From Vibrio maritimus (lineage in GTDB: Bacteria; Pseudomonadota; Gammaproteobacteria; Enterobacterales; Vibrionaceae): 64,000 nt of DNA. Below are positions 19,289 through 26,887 of the stretch, one piece after another; the stretch's first letter is position 1, and each line of letters opens with the position of its first letter. The stretch is taken from positions 91,582 through 155,581 of the forward strand of contig BBMT01000011.1 in assembly GCA_000755425.1 (NCBI GenBank), given 5' to 3'. Under the pieces are notes generated by a model. It saw only the letters and a program-made list of their open reading frames with translations. It searched no databases and was not told the DNA's origin. The position numbers were made by a program, and so were the translations under genes.

Positions 19289-20880
19289 GTGCTATCGACC
19301 GCAAATATCACTCAGCAGTTTGGTGCTAAACCACTGTTTGAAAACATCTCTATTAAGTTTGGCGAAGGCAACCGTTATGCCTTATCGGCGCAAACGGCTG
19401 TGGTAAATCAACTTTCATGAAGATTTTGAGCGGTGAGTTGGAACCTACGAGCGGAAACGTCTCTTATGATCCGAACGAACGCGTAGCTAAGCTAAACCAG
19501 GATCAGTTCGCTTACGAAGAGTTCACTGTTGTTGACACTGTTATCATGGGTCACAAAGAACTTTGGGCAATCAAGCAAGAGCGTGACCGTATTTACTCGC
19601 TAGCAGAGATGAGCGAAGAAGATGGCATGAAAGTAGCCGATTTAGAAGTTCAATTTGCTGAACTTGACGGCTACATGGCTGAAGCGAAAGCTGGTGAGCT
19701 ACTATTGGCAGTAGGTATTCCAGAAGAGCAGCACTTTGGCCTAATGAGCGAAGTGGCTCCAGGTTGGAAACTTCGTGTGCTTTTGGCTCAGGTACTTTTT
19801 GCTGACCCGCACATCATGCTGCTAGACGAACCAACCAACAACTTGGATATGGACACTATTCGTTGGCTAGAAGAAACGCTAAACCAACGTAACTGCACCA
19901 TGATCATCATCTCGCACGACCGTCACTTCCTAAACTCAGTGTGTACACACATGGCTGACCTGGATTACGGTGAACTTCGTCTGTTCACGGGTAACTATGA
20001 TGAATACATGGTTGCGGCTTCACAAGCACGTGAACGTCTATTGGCAGACAATGCGAAGAAGAAAGCGCAGATTGCTGAGCTAAACACCTTCGTAGCGCGT
20101 TTCTCTGCAAACGCATCTAAAGCGAAGCAGGCAACGTCTCGTGCTAAACAAATCGATAAGATCCAACTAGAAGAAGTGAAACCTTCAAGCCGTCAAAACC
20201 CGTTTATTCGTTTTGACCAAGAGAAAGAGCTATTCCGTAACGCACTTAACGTTGAGAACCTTAGCCAAGGCTTCGAAAACGACTTGTTTACTGACTTCAA
20301 CGCAATCTTCGAAGTAGGTGAGCGTGTTGCTATCATCGGTGAAAACGGCGTGGGTAAAACTACATTGCTAAACACACTTGCTGGCGTGCTAGAGCCTCGC
20401 ACTGGTGAGTACAAGTGGTCTGAAAACAGCAACATCGGTTACTACGCACAGGATCATGCTCATGACTTCGAAGAAGACATGAACCTAATGGACTGGATGG
20501 GTCAATGGCGTCAAGAAGGTGATGACGAGCAAGTTATCCGCAGCTTCCTAGGTCGAATGCTATTTGGTCAGGACGACATCAAGAAGTCTGTAAAAGTACT
20601 ATCAGGTGGTGAGCAGGGTCGTATGCTTCTGGGTAAGATCATGATGCACAAACCAAACATGCTACTGATGGATGAACCAACCAACCACATGGATATGGAG
20701 TCTATCGAATCGCTGAACAACGCACTTGAGCAGTACAAAGGCACACTATTCTTCGTATCGCACGACCGCGTGTTTGTAGACTCACTAGCGACTCGTATTC
20801 TTGAGATCAAAGACGGGAAGATTAATGACTTCCGCGGCACTTATGCTGAGTTCTTGAGATCGAAAGGGATTGATGGGTAA
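19289..20880 (+). CDS. ybiT: ABC-F ATPase YbiT, frameshifted
   Basis: Soluble protein with two ABC ATPase domains, of the ABC-F class that acts on ribosomes; it closely follows E. coli YbiT (LEPTSGNVSYDPNERV, MSEVAPGWKLRVLLAQ, DEPTNNLDMDTIRWLE). The second Walker A is GENGVGKTT, the second signature LSGGEQGRM. The start is the GTG at 19289 (M-L-S-T-A-N-I-T-Q-Q-F-G). The frame is lost at 19379 inside the first Walker A region, where one G is missing; repair gives NRYGLIGANGCGKST. About 530 residues. Codon use is that of a well-expressed gene. Followed by a terminator. Confidence 0.93.
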
Positions 20881-20902
20881 TTGGTAAGATTGCTTTGATG
20901 GG

Positions 20903-20927
20903 AGCCTCGCGGATGCGGGGCTTTTTT
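20903..20927 (+). terminator. terminator of ybiT
   Basis: Imperfect stem AGCCTCGC / GCGGGGCT around loop GGAT followed by six T, 22 bases after the ybiT stop. Confidence 0.8.
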
Positions 20928-20962
20928 GTGTTTGTTTTAGGGCTTTAGAGCTTAAAAGCTTA

Positions 20963-21103
20963 AGAACACCCCCTCTAGCTCCCCCTTATAAAGGGGGAGA
21001 ACTACTGCTCGTTACTGCGTAACGTTGCAGGAAAAAGTAAAGCGATGCGATAGCGAGCCTGTGGTTCCTCCCCTTTATAAGGGGAGGCTAGGAGGGGTGC
21101 TCT
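20963..21103. repeat. MITE-like intergenic inverted repeat, about 140 bp
   Basis: Two arms of about 36-39 bases (20963-20999 and 21065-21103) are inverted copies: both read ACACCCC/CACCCCTCC, then CTAG, then CTCCCC-CTTATAAAGGGG when put in the same direction. Each arm also contains its own small palindrome around TTATAA, and the centre holds a further 65 bp. No transposase and no open frame. Such C-rich/TTATAA elements are, as I recall, dispersed in Vibrio intergenic regions, but the copy number here cannot be judged from one window. Confidence 0.7.
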
Positions 21104-21129
21104 TTATGTCTTAAACACCAGCAAAAAAA

Positions 21130-21477
21130 TCACCCCACAACCACACCCCGAACCCAAACCATCAACAACAAATAAGCAAACATCACCCAAATCAACACCG
21201 CCGACAACAACGTTCCCACCACCGACAAGTGATAACTAAAGTAATAAACCGCAATCAAATAAGCCGCATAAGGCATGAGCGAATAAAGCCCAAACAGCGC
21301 GGTCATACGGAGCGCTTCCATATTACGCTCGGTTGCGACGATGTAATGGGCGATCAAAGCAAAACTTGGAAACAGTGGCACTAGCCCTGCAATAAAGAAG
21401 TTCTTACTTTTAGATAGGATGGCAATCAGCATGACAGCCGCTGCGCCAATCAAACATTTGAGAAATAGAGCGACCAT
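21130..21477 (-). CDS. GlpM-family membrane protein
   Basis: Inner-membrane protein of 115 residues with about four helices. It matches the GlpM family, to which E. coli YdgC belongs: K(C/A)LIGAAAVMLIA.L.KSKNFFIAGLVPLFPSFALIAHYIV is the conserved N-terminal half. GlpM was linked to alginate production in Pseudomonas, but the molecular function is unknown. It follows a hypothetical gene by 10 bp on the same strand and may share its transcript. Confidence 0.85.
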   Translation of the reverse strand: MVALFLKCLIGAAAVMLIAILSKSKNFFIAGLVPLFPSFALIAHYIVATERNMEALRMTALFGLYSLMPYAAYLIAVYYFSYHLSVVGTLLSAVLIWVMFAYLLLMVWVRGVVVG

Positions 21478-21487
21478 TTTTGGCGGC

Positions 21488-21946
21488 TTACGCTAAGTTA
21501 AACAGCAGTTCATCATCCGTCATATATTTGTGCTTGCTGCCTAGATTGCGCACATGCATAAACATAAAACTTGGAAACGCAGGAGCAAGTAGGTTGTTGG
21601 GCTCCCATAGTTCGCCACCAACGAATACGTATCGACCTTGCTTCTCGTCGTTGTGATGAGGGTTGTTTATCTCGGTAGAAAGTTCAGCGCGCACGCCTTC
21701 AATCACACAAACGATTTGTCCTTTGGCAACACCTACGACGCGTGTGACTAAATTGGCTTTCATGCCGCATTTCCACGCTTGGCGCGTGGCCCATTCAAAT
21801 CCGAGTTTACGGACACCTTTATGAACATTAACGATAAGATTCATGCTGACTCTGCAATAGTTGAGTATTTCGTCACAGAGTAATTTGAATGCTTGGGGTA
21901 GACGAGTGAAGGCTGTGAGGCGATTCTTATTGGGTGACAATTTCAC
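21488..21946 (-). CDS. hypothetical protein with uncertain start
   Basis: Open frame of 152 codons from a GTG at 21944-21946 (MKLSPNKNRL). The GTG abuts the 3' side of the fdhD terminator and has no ribosome site, so a later ATG at 21842-21844 (MNLIVNVHKGV, 118 residues) is a sensible alternative, also without a clear site. The C-terminal part (GRYVFVGGELWEPNNLLAP) looks coding. I recognise no family, no signal peptide and no membrane segment. It precedes the GlpM gene by 10 bp. A DNA-level search would settle whether it is conserved. Confidence 0.45.
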   Translation of the reverse strand: MKLSPNKNRLTAFTRLPQAFKLLCDEILNYCRVSMNLIVNVHKGVRKLGFEWATRQAWKCGMKANLVTRVVGVAKGQIVCVIEGVRAELSTEINNPHHNDEKQGRYVFVGGELWEPNNLLAPAFPSFMFMHVRNLGSKHKYMTDDELLFNLA

Positions 21947-21974
21947 TAAAAAAGCCCCCTAAATTAGGAGGCTG
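21946..21974 (-). terminator. terminator of fdhD
   Basis: On the minus strand GCCTCC-TAATTTA-GGGGGC is followed by TTTTTT, 27 bases after the fdhD stop. It may be leaky if the next gene lacks its own promoter. Confidence 0.8.
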
Positions 21975-22000
21975 TTTGTGTCCATTGACTGGGACCAAGT

Positions 22001-22854
22001 TTAGCTGTTGCCTTTCACATCAAAATCGACTTTTTCACCGCCAGTAAAGACTTGGAAACGCAAGCCTTTAGCTCGTGCGATCGTGGTGATGCCAAACTGT
22101 TTGGCGAGATCTAGCCCCATTTGAGTCACACCAGAGCGAGACAGCAGCACTGGGATACCCATTTGTGCCACTTTGATTACCATTTCTGAGGTTAATCGAC
22201 CCGTAGTGTAGAAGATTTTGTCGTCGCCCGTTTCTTCATTGATCCACATTTCACCAGCGAGGGTGTCGACTGCGTTGTGGCGGCCTACATCTTCAACAAA
22301 CGATAAGACTTCGTCACCTTTACAAATTGCGCAGCCATGAACCGCGCCGGCTTTTTTGTAAGTGTCGTTGTAATGGGTCAGCGCTTCGAGCGTCGCGTAA
22401 ATCTGAGACTGCTTGAGTGGCGTTTGGGTACTTGATAGCCTTCAAGTTGTTTCATCACGTTGCCATACATGGTGCCTTGACCACAGCCTGAGGTAACGGT
22501 TTTCTTCTTCAAGGCTTCATCAAGAAAGTCCGTATTTTCTTTGGTAATCACGGCCGCTGAATGGGTTTCCCAGTCGATAATTAATGACTCAATGGCAGCA
22601 GGGTCAGACAGAAACCCTTGGTTCTTTAGGTAACCCAATACGAGAGAGTCAGGCCTTGAGCCGAGTGTCATTAACGTGACGATCTCTTTCCAGTTCAGCA
22701 TGACAGTAAGAGGGCGTTCACAAGCGATCTGCTTGGTTAGCTTTTCACCATATTCGTCGTACACGTCGACTTCGATAGTTTGAAGGGGATTTTCGCTTGT
22801 TCTAATAATGTTGGGTTTAACCACGCGTATATCCTTTTGGTCTGGCAGTAGCAC
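22001..22854 (-). CDS. fdhD: formate dehydrogenase accessory sulfurtransferase FdhD, frameshifted
   Basis: FdhD carries sulfur from the cysteine desulfurase to the molybdenum/tungsten cofactor of formate dehydrogenase. Family blocks present are ERPLTVMLNWKEIVTLMTLG, AVHGCAICKGDEVLSFVEDVGRHNAVDTLAGE, YTTGRLTSEMV and LSRSGVTQMGLDLA. The cysteine loop reads SGCGQGTM: the first Cys is kept but the second Cys of the E. coli C-x-x-C pair is Gly. The start is a GTG at 22852-22854. The frame breaks at 22423-22425 where one A is missing (coding CCCAAACG); repair gives VPKTPLKQSQ. Length about 284. Divergent from DUF3305, both near the fdh operon. Confidence 0.92.
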
Positions 22855-22957
22855 TTGGCTATTGGCTTGATATTTGCTTAGTTTTCACTAATGCTTAAAC
22901 GATTATTACCAATAAAGTTTTGGCGCGCAAATAACTTACGCTAATTTAGGATATGAA

Positions 22958-23449
22958 ATGCAGTCAGAAACTCCTGAATCCATTCCTAACCATTCTTCTA
23001 CTTTTGATGCTCAGCTTATTGAAAAAAACGAGCATCAATGGCCGATACAAATCGACTTGTCTGTTGTTGAAAAGCAAGTAGGACGCTGGGCAAGCACCCA
23101 GCGTGAGCTTGAAGGTTTTCAATTAGAAGTCACGGATAACAGCAAACCTCATGCCATCTTAGAGCTTTATCGAGATGAGCGCACCGACTACCGTTTTAAC
23201 CTTAGTTCCCAGAATCCAATGCTATTCGTTGTTTTGGATAGTCATGATGAGCTCAGCCTAAAGCCGATTGTGGTCACAGCGTCACAGGCTGTAGCTGGCT
23301 CTTTTATGGATGGTGATTACTTGGTGCTATCTAAGCCCATTCCATTGCCAATCCAAGCGTGGATGGAAGCGTTCATCGGTCGGCATGGTGAACTGCTCGA
23401 AGTAAGACGTAAAAAACGCAAAGGCGCGGGGCGTTCAAGTGGCAAATAG
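22958..23449 (+). CDS. DUF3305 protein
   Basis: Protein of 163 residues, cytosolic, of the DUF3305 family found beside respiratory formate dehydrogenase genes. The core IDLSVVEKQVGRWASTQRELEG and the later block WMEAFIGRHGELLEVRRKKRKG are typical. The function is not known; a role in FDH maturation or expression is suggested only by constant gene neighbourhood. It overlaps the DUF3306 gene by 11 bp. The start ATG follows TAGGATATGAA. Confidence 0.8.
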   Translation: MQSETPESIPNHSSTFDAQLIEKNEHQWPIQIDLSVVEKQVGRWASTQRELEGFQLEVTDNSKPHAILELYRDERTDYRFNLSSQNPMLFVVLDSHDELSLKPIVVTASQAVAGSFMDGDYLVLSKPIPLPIQAWMEAFIGRHGELLEVRRKKRKGAGRSSGK

Positions 23450-24050
23450 TTTTCTATCACGCTGGTCTCAGCGTAAATTAGAGGAGCAGTCTGAACAACA
23501 GACTGAGCCAGAAATTTTGCCTGTTGATGACGAGCAAGCAGAGCTCTCAGGCGCTGAAGACGATGTTGTACTGGACGAACCAAGTGACTCACTGGAGTCA
23601 GAGCCCGAGGTTAAAACAGAGACAGAAACCACAGTCGATACAGAGGAGGGCGAGCTCTCTATATCGCAACTGCTTGCTAATACTGAAGTGGATAAGGTGG
23701 TTAAAAAAGCGGCGCTTAGAAAACTCTTTATGCAGCCAGAGTTCAATGTTGTCGATGGTTTAAATGATTATGACCATGACTACTCAGCCGTTAAACCTCT
23801 CGCTACCGAAGTTGCGGAGACGCTTAGGGGGTGGGTGAAAGATATTGATGAGAAGTTGGAAACTGAAGAAGAGTCTCAAGAGCCAACGGCAATGGCATCG
23901 AGTGATACCGAGCATAGCGCCGAAGGTGGTGAGTCCGACGCTAGTGAGTCTGCTACGAGCGCGTCTGTGGAAAACTCTCGGACAGAGCACCAAACCAATT
24001 CGAATGACGAAACTACTTCTGAGATAAATCCTGACACAAAGCCTACCTAA
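23439..24050 (+). CDS. DUF3306 protein
   Basis: Protein of 203 residues starting at a GTG inside the end of the DUF3305 gene (translational coupling). The N terminus ANSFLSRWSQRKLEE is the DUF3306 hallmark, and a short conserved block LRKLFMQPEFNVVDGLNDYDHDY follows at about residue 90. The flanks are low complexity, rich in Glu, Asp, Ser and Thr (acidic throughout), probably disordered. Paired with DUF3305 in FDH clusters; function unknown. The three operator-like motifs of the fdh operon begin 12 bases after its stop. Confidence 0.8.
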   Translation: MANSFLSRWSQRKLEEQSEQQTEPEILPVDDEQAELSGAEDDVVLDEPSDSLESEPEVKTETETTVDTEEGELSISQLLANTEVDKVVKKAALRKLFMQPEFNVVDGLNDYDHDYSAVKPLATEVAETLRGWVKDIDEKLETEEESQEPTAMASSDTEHSAEGGESDASESATSASVENSRTEHQTNSNDETTSEINPDTKPT

Positions 24051-24062
24051 CAAGCTGATATT

Positions 24063-24075
24063 GAGACAAAATTTA
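24063..24075. promoter_or_regulatory. putative activator site 1 of the fdh operon
   Basis: GAGACAAAATTTA keeps one arm of the GAGACA-AAA-TGTCTC motif. Centre about -177 from the predicted start site. Weakest of the three copies. Confidence 0.45.
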
Positions 24076-24090
24076 CCACATAGAAAGTAG

Positions 24091-24105
24091 GTACATTTTG
24101 TCTCA
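24091..24105. promoter_or_regulatory. putative activator site 2 of the fdh operon
   Basis: GTACATTTTGTCTCA is a copy of the motif in the opposite orientation, with right arm TGTCTCA intact. Centre about -150 from the predicted start. Confidence 0.55.
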
Positions 24106-24123
24106 TTTTAGTTTCTCAATGAA

Positions 24124-24140
24124 TGAGACAAAATGTCTCA
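24124..24140. promoter_or_regulatory. putative activator site 3 of the fdh operon (best copy)
   Basis: TGAGACAAAATGTCTCA has perfectly inverted 7-base arms TGAGACA / TGTCTCA around AAA. Centre about -115 from the predicted sigma-54 start, the same distance as the site at 9633-9649 relative to the tup promoter. Confidence 0.65.
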
Positions 24141-24219
24141 CGCGACAAATAGCCTCAAAGAACTGAGGGAAAAGAGAGGTAATATATTAATAAATAGGGT
24201 GTTTTTATCGTATTTATAG

Positions 24220-24236
24220 TTGGAACAGTAATTGCA
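24220..24236 (+). promoter_or_regulatory. predicted sigma-54 promoter of the fdh operon
   Basis: TTGGAACAGTAATTGCA has GG and GC separated by ten bases. Predicted start about 24247, giving a leader of about 58 bases before the polyferredoxin gene. Confidence 0.7.
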
Positions 24237-24304
24237 ACCCAATGTAATTGGTTCATATAAAACCAAAAAACGGAGCGCAAAGACTCCAACACTGGAAATA
24301 AGCG

Positions 24305-25966
24305 ATGATAAAACAACTATTACAACAAGCGACATCTAAAAACGGACGTGCGCGAAGCTTTGCTTTTGAAAACACCGTTGAGTTATCAAACTTAATACCA
24401 CCAACGGTGAGTTACGAAAGCCACGGTGACACGTTAATCGTTGGGCCTACGGCGATTATTACCAGCACCGCAGAGCAGTTGACGACGATGCATTCGGTCA
24501 CACTACTATCAACTGACGGTGAGCCTTCTGAGCATAGTAACCTCTACTATGCTGATAGCATAGAAATCACAGGATTCTTAGGTACTTTTAGCGTTCACAT
24601 CCAAAATAAACACACGCACAGCAATTTAGCGGAAGTGTCTATCGGTCGAGACTGTTTCGACATTGTTTTGGATCACTCTCTTAACGGCTGTATGTCTGAA
24701 GAAGTGCCTGTACCTGGTTACTACCCAGTTGGTCGTGGTTACCCCACCCTTGCCGATGCACTGGAAGAAATTCCGGGCTTAATGGGGACGTTCGACAAAC
24801 CAAAGTATTTTCGACTCGATACCGATTTGTGTGCCCACAGTTCACGCGGTGTAAAGGGTTGTGAGCGCTGTGTAGACGCTTGCCCTGCCGGAGCACTAAG
24901 TAGTCAAGGCAACGACAAAATCGGTCATAAGATCGAAATTAACCCTTACCTTTGCCAAGGTGTCGGTACTTGCGCGACAGCATGTCCTACAGAAGCGATT
25001 CATTACGCACTTCCTACACCACAAGAAACCCAAAAGTTCATTGAACGTACGCTGGCAAATTATCATCAGCAGGGCGGTGAGAATGCCATTGTTCTGATCT
25101 GTAGCTCACGTCATGAAAGCTACAACGTGATGGCGCTGAAGGTGTTGCCAGACAATGTGATTCCAGTAGTGGTCGAAGAGCTACCATCGGTAGGAATTGA
25201 TACTTGGTTCGCTGCTCTAGCCAATGGCGCGACTCAAGTCATGTTCGCAGCAAGCCGTCATATGCCAGAAACCATCCAAACGGTACTTAATCGTGAAGTA
25301 GGCATGGCGCAGCAGCTTCTTGAGAACCTAGGTTTAGTACGTGAGACTATCGACATCTTATATCTTGAGTCATTGCGCGAAGGTATGCCGACATTAGTTG
25401 ATCTCGACCTTGAGCTTCGTATTGGCGATGTTGAGGGCAACAAACGTCAACGACTGTTCCATTCTCTAGATGTGCTGTCCGCTAAGCAAGGCGTGACCGA
25501 CACCATTCAACCTCTTCCAACGACCGCGCCTTATGGCACCGTTCAATGTGATACGGACAAATGTACCTTGTGTATGGGCTGTGTTGCGGTTTGCCCTACT
25601 AAAGCGCTTTACAACAAAGGTGATAGACCTGCGCTAGACTTTGTTGAGCAAGATTGTGTTCAGTGCGGGATGTGTGAAAAAGCGTGTCCAGAATCCGCGT
25701 TATCGCTGACTCAACAAATCAATTGGGACAAAGAAGCACGCACCAAAGTCGTCGCGCTTCATGAAGAGAAAGCGGCGGAATGTTTAAGCTGTGGTAAGCC
25801 ATTTGCTCCGCAATCGATGATTACCATGCTGCAAGATAAGTTACGTGGTCACTCTCACTTCGACAATGAAGCGGCGCTGCGCCGTATTGCGATGTGTGAA
25901 GATTGTCGAGTCGTGGACATGTTTGAAAACATGGCTGAAAACCCAGAACAACAACTTAAATACTAG
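24305..25966 (+). CDS. multi-cluster 4Fe-4S polyferredoxin of the formate dehydrogenase operon
   Basis: Soluble iron-sulfur protein of 553 residues. Four Cys-rich motifs end in CP: CERCVDACP, CQGVGTCATACP, CTLCMGCVAVCP and CVQCGMCEKACP, plus two later CxxC pairs (CLSC, CEDC) that may bind another cluster or zinc. The region between the two ferredoxin pairs (VLICSSRHES...) is globular. No signal peptide or Tat motif, so it is cytosolic and cannot be the periplasmic FDH beta subunit. First gene of the operon, 6 bp before the TorD-like chaperone. A role in electron supply or in FDH maturation is likely but not proven. Confidence 0.85.
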   Translation: MIKQLLQQATSKNGRARSFAFENTVELSNLIPPTVSYESHGDTLIVGPTAIITSTAEQLTTMHSVTLLSTDGEPSEHSNLYYADSIEITGFLGTFSVHIQNKHTHSNLAEVSIGRDCFDIVLDHSLNGCMSEEVPVPGYYPVGRGYPTLADALEEIPGLMGTFDKPKYFRLDTDLCAHSSRGVKGCERCVDACPAGALSSQGNDKIGHKIEINPYLCQGVGTCATACPTEAIHYALPTPQETQKFIERTLANYHQQGGENAIVLICSSRHESYNVMALKVLPDNVIPVVVEELPSVGIDTWFAALANGATQVMFAASRHMPETIQTVLNREVGMAQQLLENLGLVRETIDILYLESLREGMPTLVDLDLELRIGDVEGNKRQRLFHSLDVLSAKQGVTDTIQPLPTTAPYGTVQCDTDKCTLCMGCVAVCPTKALYNKGDRPALDFVEQDCVQCGMCEKACPESALSLTQQINWDKEARTKVVALHEEKAAECLSCGKPFAPQSMITMLQDKLRGHSHFDNEAALRRIAMCEDCRVVDMFENMAENPEQQLKY

Positions 25967-25972
25967 GAAAGC

Positions 25973-26602
25973 ATGTCAATGGATAACGATAACAATCAGC
26001 TAAGAAGTGACATCTACCTACTCATTTCAACGCTATGCCGTGGGGCGCCTGAGCGTGAGTTACTTGATTTTCTATCAACGTTAGAGATCGAGTCGGGTAT
26101 CAATCAAATGACCAGTGCATGGCAAGGGTTAGCGGAAGCCGCAAAAGTCGCTGAAGTCAGTGCGCTTGAAGACGAGTATCAAGATTTGTTCATTGGTGTC
26201 GGTAAAGGAGAGGTGATTCCTTTTGCTTCTTGGCATTTGACTGGTTCCTTGATGGATAAGCCGCTGGCAGCGCTTCGACAGGATCTTAGTTATTTAGGCC
26301 TAGAGCGTGAAGAATCCGTCAAAGAGCCAGAAGATCATATTTCAGCCGTGTGCGAAGTGTTAGCACACTTGATTGACCAACAGAAAGAGCAAGAAGCGAA
26401 AGCCTTCTTTAACCATCATCTTTCACCTTGGTACACAGATTTGTGCCGTCAGATTGAAACTGCACCAAGTGGTCAGTTTTATCCATCTGTTGCGGTACTG
26501 ATGCAAGCATTTTTCGATGTAGAGCAGGTGAGCTATGCGCAAAACCCTGGAACTACGCAGACGAAAATGAAGATAGACGTAAAAAATATAACCACTAAGT
26601 AA
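25973..26602 (+). CDS. TorD/DmsD-family chaperone for formate dehydrogenase
   Basis: All-helical cytosolic chaperone of 209 residues of the TorD family, which binds the Tat signal of a molybdoenzyme and guards it until the cofactor is in place. Typical blocks are EDEYQDLFIGVGKGEVIPFASWHLTGSLMDKPL and EPEDHISAVCEVLAHLI. Its client is presumably FdhA or the small Tat protein just downstream. AGGAAAG precedes the ATG. Position directly before the Tat-bearing genes fits the assignment. Confidence 0.85.
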   Translation: MSMDNDNNQLRSDIYLLISTLCRGAPERELLDFLSTLEIESGINQMTSAWQGLAEAAKVAEVSALEDEYQDLFIGVGKGEVIPFASWHLTGSLMDKPLAALRQDLSYLGLEREESVKEPEDHISAVCEVLAHLIDQQKEQEAKAFFNHHLSPWYTDLCRQIETAPSGQFYPSVAVLMQAFFDVEQVSYAQNPGTTQTKMKIDVKNITTK

Positions 26603-26659
26603 TGTCAGCTAACGAGAGATGCCATCACAAAGGATAGGTATCCACTCAGGGAGCAAACT

Positions 26660-26878
26660 ATGAGTAAACAAACCAAACGTGACGATAAAAGTGAATTTAA
26701 CGAAAATCGTCGAAACCTACTAAAAGGCCTGACTACTGCGGCTGTCGCCGGCGCTGTAATTTCAGGTACTGCACATGCCACGACTAATACTGAGTTAGTT
26801 GAAGCCAAACCCGATAACGAGAAGAAAACCGGTTATCGTGAAACGCAGCACGTTAAAGACTATTACGACACACTGTAG
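26660..26878 (+). CDS. small Tat-signal protein of the formate dehydrogenase region
   Basis: Protein of 72 residues with a twin-arginine signal: ENRRNLLKGLTTAAVAGAV ending near AHA-TT, and a mature part of only about 35 residues. It fits the known family of formate dehydrogenase-region Tat targets (TIGR02811 as I recall). Expected to travel through the Tat pore with or as part of the FDH complex. It lies between the chaperone and fdhA, 9 bp before the fdhA start. Confidence 0.82.
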   Translation: MSKQTKRDDKSEFNENRRNLLKGLTTAAVAGAVISGTAHATTNTELVEAKPDNEKKTGYRETQHVKDYYDTL

Positions 26879-26887
26879 GAGCAAAGC

